The notes: generated by a model from the letters alone, not told the origin. Shown: positions 25,905-34,928, counted from the stretch's first letter. The stretch is DNA of 64,000 bases from Sphingobium yanoikuyae (GCF_034424525.1 NZ_CP139980.1:62001-126000), one strand, 5' to 3'. Translations and numbers: made by a program.

Positions 25905-27053
25905 CTAAAACCAGAAGCGAACGCCGGCGACGAAGCTGGTCGCATGGACGTCCTCGCCGGCAAGCCTCGACAGCCGCGCCGTGTCGCCGGCTTTGCGCAG
26001 ATAAGAGACGCCGATATAGGGTGCGAACTGGCGGCTGAACTCATAGCGCAGGCGCGCGCCGAGCTCTATGTTGACCAGCCCCGAACCGATGTCGTTCTCC
26101 GGAATATCCTGCGCGGCGAAATTGACCTCGGCGCGCGGCTGCAAGATCAGGCGCTGGGTAATGCGCTGGTCGTAATAGCCCTCGACCCGGCCCAGAACAT
26201 CGCCCTTGGTCGAGAGGAACAGCGCGCCTTCGACTTCGAACATGCCGGGAGCCAGGCCCTCGACGCCGACCGTCGCGTAAGTGCGGTCGGGCCCGCGGCC
26301 GAAGTCCTGGCGGATACCGCCCTGAAGATTGAAATAGGGGTCGATGGCCCGGCTATAGAGCACCTGCACCTCCGCGCTGTCGATGCCGCGGCCGAACTCG
26401 CCTTCGCCCTCGCTCTTGAGCCAGAGCCGGTTGATATCGCCGCCGTAAAAGCCTTCGCCATCCCAGCGATAGCCATCGCGACCGCTATGCGCTTGATACT
26501 CGAACAGGTTGAGCAGCACCTGCCCGAAATTGTTGCCGCCGCTGTCCTTCATCATGATGTCGCGTGAGCGCGCCATCTCGGCGCCGGGAAAATCACGATC
26601 GGCGAAGTGGTCGCTGGGGGGAGGCGGCGGGGGCGCATTGCCGGCCGGAAGCGCCGTGCCGGTCATTTGCATGCCGGGCATGGCGGTCTGGCCATGCTGC
26701 GAATGGTCCATCCCGGGCATGTCCGGCATCGCGCCGTCCTGATGCTGGGAGTGGTCCATGCCCGGCATGTCCGGCATCGCGGGAGACGCGGGTTGCGGCT
26801 GACCGGCCGCATCTCCCTGCGGCGCAGGACTGGCCTGGTGCTGCGAATGGTCCATCGCCGAGGTGGCGTCTGGCGCTGGTGTCTGAGCGCGCGGCCTGGC
26901 GGCGGCCTTGTCCTTCTTCTTCTCCTGCGCCGGCGGCACCTCGCCCGGCGGCGCCATGCCGGGCATGCCGTGCATTGAATGATCCTGGGCAAAGGCGGGC
27001 GCGGCAGCGAAAAGGGCGATCGCGCTCACCAGCGGCGTGAGGATGCGGGTCAT
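25905..27053 (-). CDS. copB: copper resistance outer membrane protein CopB, copy 2
   Basis: The 382-residue protein starts at the ATG at 27053, overlapping the copA stop as TAATG. A signal peptide ending AFAQ is followed by a ~110-residue Met/His/Pro-rich segment with repeats of MPDMPGMDHSQH, then the CopB barrel (FEYQAHSGRDGYRWDGEGFYGGDINRLWLKSEG..., ending VAGVRFWF). It differs from copy 1 by its longer metal-binding repeats and tighter match to classical CopB. It acts in the outer membrane with CopA copy 2. Confidence 0.92.
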   Translation of the reverse strand: MTRILTPLVSAIALFAAAPAFAQDHSMHGMPGMAPPGEVPPAQEKKKDKAAARPRAQTPAPDATSAMDHSQHQASPAPQGDAAGQPQPASPAMPDMPGMDHSQHQDGAMPDMPGMDHSQHGQTAMPGMQMTGTALPAGNAPPPPPPSDHFADRDFPGAEMARSRDIMMKDSGGNNFGQVLLNLFEYQAHSGRDGYRWDGEGFYGGDINRLWLKSEGEGEFGRGIDSAEVQVLYSRAIDPYFNLQGGIRQDFGRGPDRTYATVGVEGLAPGMFEVEGALFLSTKGDVLGRVEGYYDQRITQRLILQPRAEVNFAAQDIPENDIGSGLVNIELGARLRYEFSRQFAPYIGVSYLRKAGDTARLSRLAGEDVHATSFVAGVRFWF

Positions 27054-28978
27054 TACGCGTCTCCCTTCGGACGGACGCTCACGACCCGCATCATCCCGGC
27101 ATGCATGTGGTAGAGGAGATGACAGTGGAAGGCCCAGTCGCCGACCGCGTCGGCGGTGAAGTCCCAGGTCACCTTGCCGCCGGGCTGGACGATTACCGTA
27201 TGCTTGCGTGGCGCATGATCGCCATGCCCCGTCACCAGCTCGAAAAAATGCCCGTGAATATGGATCGGATGCCCCATCATCGTGTCGTTGATGAGATTGA
27301 CGCGCACCCGCTCGCCTTCGATGAAGGGGATCGGCTCGTGATGGTCCGACATTTTTTCGCCGTCGAACGACCACATGAACCGCTCCATGTTGCCGGTGAG
27401 GTGAATGTCGATGCTGCGGCTCGGCGCGCGCACGTCCGGATTGCGATCGAGCGCCATCAGGTCCCTGTAGACAAGCACCTTGTGGCCGACGTCGGCGAGG
27501 CCCTGGCCGGGCTCGCCGGTGCGGTCGACGGGCATCGGCGAGATGGTCTGGACGCTCGGGTCGCGCTTCACCTGCGGCGCGTTCGAGAAGTCTCGCATCT
27601 TCATCGACCCCATCGCGTGCCCGCCATGGTCCATGCCCGCCATCTGGCCATCGGCGCCCATCGCGCCGTGGTCCATCCCGCTCATCGCGGAATGATCCAT
27701 CCCCGAATGATCCATGCCTGCCATGGCGCTATTGTCCATGGTCGCCATCGCTGCCGCCGCGCCGGTCGCGAGGCGCGCGGACGCGTTCTTCTCGGCCGTC
27801 GGATCGACGCCCCGCATAGCGCCGCCCGACATGTCCATGCCTTCCATGCCCGGCATCGAGGACATGTCCATGCCCATGTCCTTCATGTCGGCGAGCGGCC
27901 GTTTGCGTAAGGGGGGAACCTCGCCGGCCATGCCGGCGCGCGGCGCGAGCGTGGCACGCGCCATGCCCGAGCGGTCGATCGCCTCGCCGACAAGGGTGTA
28001 GGCCTTGTCATCGCCTGGGCTGACAACGACGTCGTAGGTCTCGGCAACACCAACCTGGAACTCGTCGACGGTGACCGGCACCACATTCTGCCCGTCGGCC
28101 TGGACGATGGTCAGCGGCAGGCCGGGGATGCGGACGTTGAAGGTGGTCATCGCCGACGCATTGATGACCCGCAGCCGCACCCGTTCGCCCGGGGTGAAGA
28201 GCGCGGTCCAGTTGTCCATCGGACCATGGCCGTTGACGAGATAGGTGTAGGTGGATCCGGTCACATCGGAGATGTCGGCCGGGTCCATCCGCATCTGGCC
28301 CCAGTCGAGCCGGTCCTTGAGCGGCTGATCCTTGCCCGACAGGAGCCCGGCCAGGGTCTGGCGCTGGAAATTGAAATGGCCGGGGTTGACCTTGAGGCGC
28401 CGGAAGATCGCCTGCGGCGAGAGCGCGCTGTGATCGGCGAGCACGATGACATGCTCGCGGTCATAGGCGACCGGATCGGCACCGGCGGGATCGATGATGA
28501 TCGGGCCGTAATGGCCTTCCTGTTCCTGCAGGCCTGAATGGCTGTGGTACCAGTAGGTGCCGCTTTGCACGACGGAGAACTGGTAGAGGTAGTTCGAGCC
28601 CGGCTTGATGCCCGGAAAAGACACGCCCGGCACACCGTCCATATTGGCCGGCAGGATCAGCCCGTGCCAGTGGATCGAGCTGTCCTCCTCCAGCTGATTG
28701 ATGACGTTGAGCCGCACGCGCTGGCCCTCGCGCAGCCGGATCAGCGGGGCGGGGACCGTGCCGTTGAGGCCGATTGCCCGGAACTTGCGCCCGTCGATGG
28801 TCATCGACTGCCGGGCGATGGTGAGCGTGATGTCTTCGCCCGACACGGTCGGCAGCGTCGGTCGCATCCCCGGCGAGATCGTCTGCGCCCAGGCCGGCAG
28901 CCAGGCTGACAATGCTGCGCCGCCGCCGGCGAGGGCCGCGCCGCGGAGGAACTGGCGGCGGTCGAGAGCAGAAATCAT
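27053..28978 (-). CDS. copA: copper resistance multicopper oxidase CopA, copy 2
   Basis: The 641-residue protein has a Tat signal (LDRRQFLRGAALAGG), copper ligands HWHGLI, WYHSHSG, HPIHIHGHFFE and HCHLLYHMHAGMMR, and a long Met/His-rich insert at about 365-455 (MKDMGMDMSSMPGMEGMDM, then MDHSGMDHSAMSGMDHG). It is the classical PcoA/CopA form for periplasmic Cu(I) oxidation. A GAGGGG-N15-CGTATT promoter lies 41 bases upstream, partly inside the end of the sigma gene. It is the first gene of copA-copB-DUF305. Confidence 0.95.
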   Translation of the reverse strand: MISALDRRQFLRGAALAGGGAALSAWLPAWAQTISPGMRPTLPTVSGEDITLTIARQSMTIDGRKFRAIGLNGTVPAPLIRLREGQRVRLNVINQLEEDSSIHWHGLILPANMDGVPGVSFPGIKPGSNYLYQFSVVQSGTYWYHSHSGLQEQEGHYGPIIIDPAGADPVAYDREHVIVLADHSALSPQAIFRRLKVNPGHFNFQRQTLAGLLSGKDQPLKDRLDWGQMRMDPADISDVTGSTYTYLVNGHGPMDNWTALFTPGERVRLRVINASAMTTFNVRIPGLPLTIVQADGQNVVPVTVDEFQVGVAETYDVVVSPGDDKAYTLVGEAIDRSGMARATLAPRAGMAGEVPPLRKRPLADMKDMGMDMSSMPGMEGMDMSGGAMRGVDPTAEKNASARLATGAAAAMATMDNSAMAGMDHSGMDHSAMSGMDHGAMGADGQMAGMDHGGHAMGSMKMRDFSNAPQVKRDPSVQTISPMPVDRTGEPGQGLADVGHKVLVYRDLMALDRNPDVRAPSRSIDIHLTGNMERFMWSFDGEKMSDHHEPIPFIEGERVRVNLINDTMMGHPIHIHGHFFELVTGHGDHAPRKHTVIVQPGGKVTWDFTADAVGDWAFHCHLLYHMHAGMMRVVSVRPKGDA

Positions 28979-29019
28979 TCGGTTGTCTCAGCTTTAAGAA
29001 AGAGGGCGTACCTATTGGG

Positions 29020-29046
29020 AATACGCAGCATGGCCTCATCCCCCTC
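29020..29046 (-). promoter_or_regulatory. ECF-type promoter of copA copy 2, GAGGGG-N15-CGTATT
   Basis: On the minus strand GAGGGG (29046-29041), 15 bases, then CGTATT (29025-29020). The -35 overlaps the last codon of the cnrH-like gene. The copA start is 41 bases downstream. It is identical in both boxes and spacing to the copC promoter. Confidence 0.7.
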
Positions 29047-29611
29047 AAACTTTCTTTAATATTTCCGAAAGGCGTGCCCTAGCTCGATAGAGGCGCGTTT
29101 CGACCGCCTTCTGGCTGATCCCGAGAATTTCGGCGGTTTCAGCTTCCGATTTCTCGTCGATCGTACGCAAAATAAGCGTGTCCTTGAGGGAAGACGGCAG
29201 GGCAGCAATCGCTTTCATTGCTTGCGCGAGCTGCTGTTCGGCCCCGATCGCCTGATCGGGCAGCGGTGCGTCGTCGGCGACGCCGTCCGCCTCGCCGAGC
29301 GGTAGGGCTAGGGCAAAGAAATTTCGAACCGCTCGCCGACGCCGCCAGTCATGGCATTTGTTGATGACAATCCGGGACATCCAGACCTGGAAGGGTCGGG
29401 TTACGTCATAGCGGTTGAGTGCGGCAAAGGCCGCGACGAAGCTCGCCTGGGTGACATCCAATGCCTCATCCATAGATCCGACATGGCTGCGCACGAGCCG
29501 GTGAACCCAACCTTGATGCCGGCGGACCAGCTCGCCATAGGCCGCTTGCCGGCCTCCAAGCGCCAGAGCCGCGAGCTCCCCGTCCGAGCAGTCGGGGAGG
29601 CACGCGGTCAT
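29045..29611 (-). CDS. cnrH: ECF sigma factor, CnrH-like
   Basis: The 188-residue protein has sigma region 2 (AYGELVRRHQGWVHRLVRSHVGSMDEALDVTQASFVAAFAAL... with DVTQ and W) and region 4 (LPSSLKDTLILRTIDEKSEAETAEILGISQKAVETRLYRAR). It is an extracytoplasmic function sigma factor. It overlaps the CnrX-like sensor gene and ends a three-gene operon (anti-sigma, sensor, sigma), the order of cnrYXH of Cupriavidus. It should direct RNA polymerase to the GAGGGG-N15-CGTAT promoters nearby. Confidence 0.88.
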   Translation of the reverse strand: MTACLPDCSDGELAALALGGRQAAYGELVRRHQGWVHRLVRSHVGSMDEALDVTQASFVAAFAALNRYDVTRPFQVWMSRIVINKCHDWRRRRAVRNFFALALPLGEADGVADDAPLPDQAIGAEQQLAQAMKAIAALPSSLKDTLILRTIDEKSEAETAEILGISQKAVETRLYRARARLSEILKKV

Positions 29612-30048
29612 TCGGATTTGGCCGTCAGCGCTTTCACCACGGCGTCGTCGAATTTGTCCGTCTGATCCGGGCGCAGCACGGCCCGCATCGCGAAGATATG
29701 CTCAAGTGTTTCTTTCTGCAGCGCGCCCATGGCCTGGTGCGAGCGATCCACCGCAGTTGCGACTTGCGGGCCATAGCCATGCTCCGCTTCGATCGCTTCC
29801 GCGAGACGCGCATTGTCGGCGCGCAATTCGGCCTCCAGCGCTTGACGCCGGATCGCGTAGTTCTTCTCGATTGTCTCGAGTCGGCTGTGTTGCGCTGAAT
29901 TCAGCTTCAGATCGCGATGGAGCAGCTCGTGCAGCTCATTTTCGACCGGGCGCACTGGAACCACATAGACGCGGCCAATGACAACGCCAGCGATCGCCGC
30001 GGCGAAGGTCACCAGGACGAGGAGCAGGAGCCGGCGGCGGTCGCGCAT
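29608..30048 (-). CDS. cnrX: CnrX-like periplasmic metal sensor
   Basis: The 146-residue protein is one N-terminal membrane anchor (LLLLVLVTFAAAIAGVVIG) and a four-helix-type periplasmic domain. By recall, CnrX binds metal through HxxxH, a Glu and HxxxM. Here I see HELLH, a Glu after HSRLETIE and HIFAM (in TLEHIFAMRAVL), so the ligand set appears conserved. It should detect a metal in the periplasm and relieve the CnrY-like anti-sigma. The ATG at 30048 (TGATG with the upstream stop) is chosen over a GTG at 30051. Confidence 0.8.
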   Translation of the reverse strand: MRDRRRLLLLVLVTFAAAIAGVVIGRVYVVPVRPVENELHELLHRDLKLNSAQHSRLETIEKNYAIRRQALEAELRADNARLAEAIEAEHGYGPQVATAVDRSHQAMGALQKETLEHIFAMRAVLRPDQTDKFDDAVVKALTAKSE

Positions 30049-30320
30049 CACTGCGAGCTCAGCAGCGTCGAGGGCGCAAGCGCGAGCCGAGCATCGAAGG
30101 GCGATAGCGGTTTGGCATCAGCAGACCGTGTCGGAACTGCCGAGCCGGCAATTCCGATGAACAGCGCGGTTGCGGCCGCGATGCCGAACGTCATAGCGCC
30201 AAGGCTTGGTATGGCCCGGATGCGCGCTATTTCCGCCATGACCCGGCTTTCCAGGCCGCCGAGCCTGGGATCGAGAGGCGCATCGCGCAACCGCGAGAGC
30301 AGGTGGTCAAGTTCATCCAT
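30048..30320 (-). CDS. cnrY: small membrane anti-sigma factor, CnrY-like
   Basis: The 90-residue protein has a cytoplasmic N-terminal helix pair (MDELDHLLSRLRDAPLDPRLGGLESRVMAEIARIRA), one membrane helix (~45-65) and a short periplasmic tail. That is the layout of CnrY, which holds sigma CnrH through its N-terminus and contacts CnrX outside. Sequence identity to CnrY cannot be judged here; the call rests on layout and on its place before the sensor and sigma genes. The first gene of the operon, with a matching ECF promoter upstream. Confidence 0.72.
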   Translation of the reverse strand: MDELDHLLSRLRDAPLDPRLGGLESRVMAEIARIRAIPSLGAMTFGIAAATALFIGIAGSAVPTRSADAKPLSPFDARLALAPSTLLSSQ

Positions 30321-30344
30321 GGTGCTTCTCCGTCTTCATCCTTC

Positions 30345-30371
30345 AATACGCACGATGGTCCAGGAACCCTT
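30345..30371 (-). promoter_or_regulatory. ECF-type promoter of the cnrYXH-like operon, AAGGGT-N15-CGTATT
   Basis: On the minus strand AAGGGT, 15 bases, CGTATT, 24 bases before the anti-sigma start. It shares AGGG and the exact -10 and spacing with the copC and copA promoters. The weaker -35 fits a tuned autoregulatory promoter. Confidence 0.55.
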
Positions 30372-30396
30372 GCTGTAGATTGAAAAGAATAATTGC

Positions 30397-30423
30397 GAGG
30401 GGTGGGGGCTCGGGCTGCGTATT
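30397..30423 (+). promoter_or_regulatory. ECF-type promoter of copCD, GAGGGG-N15-CGTATT
   Basis: GAGGGG at 30397, 15 bases, CGTATT at 30418; the copC ATG is 30 bases downstream. It is back to back with the cnrY promoter, so one sigma factor would fire both directions. Confidence 0.7.
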
Positions 30424-30453
30424 GTCTCATGGGATCTACAGGAGAATGTTCCA

Positions 30454-30831
30454 ATGCGTTTCTTTTCGCCTCTCGCAGTTATCGCCGCCGTCGGCCTGAG
30501 TGTTTCTGCTCCGGCCTACGCGCATCCCAAGCTTGTGTCCTCGACGCCCGCCGCGAACGCCAGCGTCTCGGCGCCTTCGCGTATCACGCTCACCTTCAGT
30601 GAAGGTCTGATGCCGAAGCTGTCGGGCGCCGAGATCGTGATGACCGGCATGCCCGGCATGCCCAACCACCGCATGGCGGTAACCGGCTTCAAGACGTCCG
30701 TCGAAGGCGACAAGACGCTCGTGCTGACGCTCGCCAAGCCGCTCATGGCGGGCAGCTATCAGGTCGCCTGGCACGTCGTCTCGACCGACACGCACCGCAT
30801 CCAGGGCAATCTCGCCTTTACCGTCAAGTGA
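30454..30831 (+). CDS. copC: periplasmic copper-binding protein CopC
   Basis: The 125-residue protein has a signal peptide cut so that the mature chain begins HPKLVSSTP; the N-terminal His is the CopC Cu(II) ligand. The Cu(I)-type Met/His loop GMPGMPNHRM and the C-terminal STDTHRIQGNLAF with Asp and His complete the family pattern. It carries copper in the periplasm and works with CopD, whose gene starts 5 bases after. An ECF promoter lies upstream. Confidence 0.93.
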   Translation: MRFFSPLAVIAAVGLSVSAPAYAHPKLVSSTPAANASVSAPSRITLTFSEGLMPKLSGAEIVMTGMPGMPNHRMAVTGFKTSVEGDKTLVLTLAKPLMAGSYQVAWHVVSTDTHRIQGNLAFTVK

Positions 30832-30835
30832 CGCC

Positions 30836-31780
30836 ATGAACGACGTGGCACTCGTCGCCGTCCGCTGGGCGCTCTACGTCGATCTCGGCCTGTTGTTCGG
30901 CCTGCCGCTGTTCGCGCTCTATGCGCCCGGCGGCGGCCGGATGGTACAGCGGCATCTGCCGATGGTAGCAATGGTGGCCGGTCTCGCCTGTCTCGCCCTC
31001 CTGCTGTCGGCGCTGGGGTTCGCGTTGCAGGCAGCGGCCATGACCGGGCTGCCGCTCACCCAGCCTGATCTTTCCATGGTCGCAGAGCTGTTCAACGGCA
31101 CGTCCATGGGAACGGCGCTGAAGGCGCGCCTCGTCGCGCTCCTCGTTCTTCTGCTCTCCATCCCCTTCTATCGCCGGCAATCCCGTCCTGCCTTCATCGC
31201 CTCCACTCTGGCAGGCGCGGTCGCACTCGCGACCCTCGCCTGGAGCGGGCATGGCGCGGCCGGCGAAGGCGAGGCGGGCTGGCTGCAACTGGGGGCCGAT
31301 CTCATCCATCTGCTCGCCGCGGGCGCCTGGGTCGGCGCGCTTGCCGCATTCCTTGCGCTGGTTCTTACCAGGCTCGCAACCGATGATCTCGCCACTGAAG
31401 ACATGGACCGGGTCATGCTCGCCGAGGAAGCGCTGCGGGGCTTCTCCCTCGTCGGCACGATCATCGTCGCCCTGCTGATCCTGACCGGGACGGTGAACGG
31501 CTGGTTCCTGGTCGGCCCGGGCAACATCGCGTCTCTCGGGCAGTCGACCTACGGCCTGCTGCTCATCGCCAAGCTGCTGCTCTTCGCCGGCATGCTGGGC
31601 CTGGCCGCGCTCAACCGTTATCGCCTGACCCCGGCACTTGCGCAGGCGATCGAGGAAGAGGACGCGCCACGGGCGCAGGCGCTGCTGCGCGCGAGCCTCG
31701 TCGTCGAAGGCGGTCTTGCGATCGTCATTCTCGGGCTGGTCGCCTGGCTGGGGACACTGTCGCCACCCATGTCGATGTAG
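30836..31780 (+). CDS. copD: copper resistance inner membrane protein CopD
   Basis: The 314-residue protein has about eight hydrophobic helices. CopD-type marks are the His-bearing segments WSGHGAAGEGEAGWLQLGADLIHLLAAGAWVGAL and NGWFLVGPGN. CopD is thought to move copper from CopC into the cytoplasm or inner membrane. It follows copC within one operon. The end near 31780 is followed by a methyltransferase remnant. Confidence 0.92.
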   Translation: MNDVALVAVRWALYVDLGLLFGLPLFALYAPGGGRMVQRHLPMVAMVAGLACLALLLSALGFALQAAAMTGLPLTQPDLSMVAELFNGTSMGTALKARLVALLVLLLSIPFYRRQSRPAFIASTLAGAVALATLAWSGHGAAGEGEAGWLQLGADLIHLLAAGAWVGALAAFLALVLTRLATDDLATEDMDRVMLAEEALRGFSLVGTIIVALLILTGTVNGWFLVGPGNIASLGQSTYGLLLIAKLLLFAGMLGLAALNRYRLTPALAQAIEEEDAPRAQALLRASLVVEGGLAIVILGLVAWLGTLSPPMSM

Positions 31781-31816
31781 TTTATCGTTTCGAACGCCTC
31801 GCGTTGGGAGAAGCCA

Positions 31817-32080
31817 ATGCAATCGTACACCCCGCCGCGCGGGACTGGATCGACGAAAGACTATGATCGCGCGATCCGCCTGTGGGCGCGGGAGAAGCGG
31901 TGGCGTGCCGCCATGCTTGCCATGCTGCGCCCGGATTGGCGCCTGGTAATCGCCGATTATGGCCGCCAGCACGGGTCTCATGCGGCTCGCCTTCCGCCTG
32001 ACCGTGCAGCGGGCTCGATGGCATCGACGATACCCAGCCCAATGCCGACGGCGTGCTCCCCGGCCTGATGGCGGCCAAGC
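31817..32080 (+). pseudogene. class I SAM-dependent methyltransferase remnant
   Basis: The first 35 codons (YDRAIRLWAREKRWRAAMLAMLRP) resemble the start of small methyltransferases that sit in such clusters. The whole AdoMet-binding core is missing; the text resumes at DWRLVIADYGR and then continues in two other frames as [10 protein letters not shown] (from 31979) and [21 protein letters not shown] (from about 32016). So there is one large deletion and two frameshifts. GGGAG precedes the ATG, so it was once translated. Confidence 0.65.
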
Positions 32081-32119
32081 GAACGGGCCCGCCGATTTGG
32101 CCACTTAGGCGATTACGTA

Positions 32120-32150
32120 TTGACCCTGACACGGTGTCAGACCCTAGATC
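32120..32150 (+). promoter_or_regulatory. CueR/MerR-type promoter-operator of the copper ATPase
   Basis: TTGACC and TAGATC are 19 bases apart, the long spacer typical of MerR-activated promoters. Between them lies the perfect dyad CTGACACGGTGTCAG (32126-32140). The ATPase ATG is at 32176 and a CueR-like gene follows it. Confidence 0.8.
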
Positions 32151-32175
32151 GTCAGGCGTCGAAAGGAGCGAGGCG

Positions 32176-34533
32176 ATGAACGAGACACATGGAGCGGCGC
32201 ATGGCGGCGGTTGCTGCGGCGGCCACGGCACCGCTAAAGCGGCGACCGGCGTCAAGGACCCGGTCTGCGGCATGACCGTCGACCCGGCGACCACGGCGCA
32301 TCACGCCGAGCATAGCGGTGAAAGCTATCATTTCTGCAGCGCGGGCTGCCGGACCAAATTCATCGCCGATCCCGAGCGCTATCTCGGCCCGCCGACGCCG
32401 CCGGTCGCGGCGCCCGAAGGCACGATCTGGACCTGCCCGATGCATCCCGAGATCCGCCAGGACCATCCCGGGTCCTGTCCGATCTGCGGCATGGCGCTCG
32501 AACCCGCGACCGTGACCGCCGACAGCGGCCCCAGCCACGAGCTAGTCGATTTCACGCGGCGCTTCTGGGTCGGCCTCGTGCTGGCTCTCCCGGTGCTGAT
32601 CCTCGAGATGGGCGCGCATGTCTTTCCCGCGATCCATCGCCTCGTGCCGATGTCTATCTCGGTATGGATCCAGTTCGTGCTGGCGACACCCGTCGTGCTG
32701 TGGGCGGGCTGGCCGTTCTTCGAGCGTGGCTGGGCCTCGCTCAAGACCCGCAACTTCAACATGTTCACCCTGATCGCGATGGGGACCGGGGTCGCCTGGA
32801 TCTACAGCGTCATCGCGACGCTCGCGCCTCAGCTGTTCCCGCCGGCCTTCCGCGGCGAGGACGGCATGGTTGCCGTCTATTTCGAGGCGGCCGCGGTGAT
32901 CACCGTCCTCGTGCTGCTCGGCCAGATGCTCGAACTGCGCGCGCGGGAACGCACCTCGGGCGCGATCAAGGCGCTGCTCAACCTTGCACCAAAGACCGCG
33001 CGCCGGATCGGTTCTGATGGGAACGAAGAGGAAATCAGCCTTGATCTGGTTGCGGTGGGCGACCGCCTGCGGGTGCGGCCGGGCGAGAAGGTGCCGGTCG
33101 ACGGCGTAGTCGAGGACGGCCGCTCCTCGCTCGACGAGTCGATGGTCACCGGCGAATCCATGCCCGTCACCAAGGCAAAGGCCGACACAGTGATCGGCGG
33201 CACGCTCAACCAGACCGGTGCGCTGGTGATCGTCGCCGACAAGGTCGGCCGCGATACCATGCTCGCACGCATCGTCCAGATGGTCGCTGAGGCGCAGCGC
33301 TCGCGCGCGCCGATCCAGCGCATGGCCGATCAGGTGTCGGGCTGGTTTGTGCCCGTGGTCATCGCGGTCGCGGCCGTCGCGTTCATCGCCTGGGGCATCT
33401 GGGGTCCCGAGCCGCGCTTCGCCTATGGGCTGGTGGCGGCGGTCGCCGTGCTGATCATCGCCTGTCCCTGCGCACTGGGGCTGGCAACGCCGATGTCGAT
33501 CATGGTCGGGGTCGGCCGCGGCGCCGGGCTCGGTGTCCTCATCAAAAATGCCGAAGCACTCGAGCATATGGAGAAGGTCGACACTCTCGTCGTCGACAAG
33601 ACAGGCACGCTGACCGAAGGCCGGCCTGCCGTCACCCAGGTCGTGCCGGCGCCCGGCTTCGACGAAGCCGAGCTGCTGCGTCTTGCCGCCTCGGTCGAGC
33701 GGGCGTCCGAGCATCCGCTCGCGTTGGCAATCGTCGAGGCCGCGAAGGATCGCGGCATCGTCACGAGCGACGTCATCGACTTCGACTCGCCGACCGGGCG
33801 CGGCGCGCTCGGCACGGTCGAAGGGCGGCGCATCGTCCTCGGCAATGCGCAGTTCCTTGCCGACAAAGGGGTTGCGACCGATGCGCTCGCCAGCCAGGCC
33901 GACGCGCTGCGCCGGGATGGCGCCACCGCGATCTTCATCGGGGTCGACGGCACAGTCGGCGGCGCCTTCGCGATCGCCGATCCGGTGAAGGCCACGACAC
34001 CAGAAGCGCTCGCCGCGCTCAAGGCGGAGGGCATTCGCGTGGTCATGCTGACCGGCGACAACCGCACGACCGCGGAAGCGGTCGCCCGACGCCTGGGCAT
34101 CGACGAGGTCGAAGCCGAGGTGCTGCCCGATCAGAAGAGCGCCGTGGTCGCCAGGTTCAAGCGCGAGGGGCGGGTCGTCGCCATGGCCGGCGACGGTGTC
34201 AACGACGCCCCCGCGTTGGCCGCCGCCGACGTCGGCATCGCCATGGGTTCCGGCACCGACGTCGCGATCGAGAGCGCTGGCGTCACGCTGCTCAAGGGCG
34301 ACCTGACTGGCATCGTCCGGGCGCGGCGGCTCAGCCAAGCGACCATGTCGAACATCCGCCAGAATCTCGTCTTCGCCTTCATCTACAATGTCGCGGGCGT
34401 GCCCGTAGCGGCGGGTGCGCTCTATCCGCTGTTCGGTATTCTGCTCTCGCCCATTATCGCGGCGGCGGCGATGGCGCTCTCTTCGGTGAGCGTGGTCACC
34501 AACGCGCTGCGCCTCAACCGGAAAGCACTGTGA
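32176..34533 (+). CDS. copA: copper-transporting P1B-type ATPase
   Basis: The 785-residue protein begins with a Cys/His lead (GGGCCGGHG), a YHS domain ([21 protein letters not shown]) and a small metal-binding domain ([26 protein letters not shown]). About eight membrane helices follow, with [12 protein letters not shown] for metal transport, the phospho-Asp in DKTGTLTEG, the SEHPLA nucleotide motif and [22 protein letters not shown]. It exports Cu(I) from the cytoplasm. The ATG at 32176 has AAAGGAG upstream; the open frame further 5' is the methyltransferase remnant. Driven by the CueR-type promoter. Confidence 0.95.
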   Translation: MNETHGAAHGGGCCGGHGTAKAATGVKDPVCGMTVDPATTAHHAEHSGESYHFCSAGCRTKFIADPERYLGPPTPPVAAPEGTIWTCPMHPEIRQDHPGSCPICGMALEPATVTADSGPSHELVDFTRRFWVGLVLALPVLILEMGAHVFPAIHRLVPMSISVWIQFVLATPVVLWAGWPFFERGWASLKTRNFNMFTLIAMGTGVAWIYSVIATLAPQLFPPAFRGEDGMVAVYFEAAAVITVLVLLGQMLELRARERTSGAIKALLNLAPKTARRIGSDGNEEEISLDLVAVGDRLRVRPGEKVPVDGVVEDGRSSLDESMVTGESMPVTKAKADTVIGGTLNQTGALVIVADKVGRDTMLARIVQMVAEAQRSRAPIQRMADQVSGWFVPVVIAVAAVAFIAWGIWGPEPRFAYGLVAAVAVLIIACPCALGLATPMSIMVGVGRGAGLGVLIKNAEALEHMEKVDTLVVDKTGTLTEGRPAVTQVVPAPGFDEAELLRLAASVERASEHPLALAIVEAAKDRGIVTSDVIDFDSPTGRGALGTVEGRRIVLGNAQFLADKGVATDALASQADALRRDGATAIFIGVDGTVGGAFAIADPVKATTPEALAALKAEGIRVVMLTGDNRTTAEAVARRLGIDEVEAEVLPDQKSAVVARFKREGRVVAMAGDGVNDAPALAAADVGIAMGSGTDVAIESAGVTLLKGDLTGIVRARRLSQATMSNIRQNLVFAFIYNVAGVPVAAGALYPLFGILLSPIIAAAAMALSSVSVVTNALRLNRKAL

Positions 34534-34928
34534 ACATCGGCGAGACGTCACGGCAGAGCGGCGTCTCTGAGCGGATGATCCGCCATTATGAAAAGATCGG
34601 CCTCATCCCGGCGCCGGCGCGTCGGGGTGCTGGCTATCGTGACTATGGCGAGCGCGACCTCCATCGCCTCCGGTTTATCGCCAATGCCCGCGATCTCGGC
34701 TTCCCGATCGAGGAGATCCGCACGTTGCTCAGCCTTTGGGCCAATACCGGCCGTGCCAGCGCGGAGGTGAAGCGGCTTGCCCTTGCCCGCGCCGATGAGT
34801 TTCAGCGCAAAGCCGAGGCGTTGACGGCGCTGCGCGACACGCTAATCGACCTGGCCGAGCGCTGCCAAGGCGACGAGCGGCCGGATTGTCCGATCATCGC
34901 CGAACTGGCCGCGGCCCGATCCGCATAG
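34530..34928 (+). CDS. cueR: MerR-family copper regulator CueR
   Basis: The 132-residue protein has the MerR helix-turn-helix ([26 protein letters not shown]) and, near the C-terminus, two cysteines seven residues apart (CQGDERPDC), the Cu(I) site of CueR. It starts at GTG 34530, overlapping the ATPase stop. It should bind the dyad in the 32120 promoter and activate the ATPase and itself on Cu(I). Confidence 0.9.
   Translation: MNIGETSRQSGVSERMIRHYEKIGLIPAPARRGAGYRDYGERDLHRLRFIANARDLGFPIEEIRTLLSLWANTGRASAEVKRLALARADEFQRKAEALTALRDTLIDLAERCQGDERPDCPIIAELAAARSA

Noticed and set aside
32116-32121. CGTATT before the copper ATPase as another ECF promoter
   Set aside because: No GAGGGG 15 bases upstream, and the site overlaps the better-supported CueR-type promoter.
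32542-34551. Minus-strand open frame of 669 codons across the copper ATPase
   Set aside because: Antisense shadow; the plus strand has all P-type ATPase motifs.
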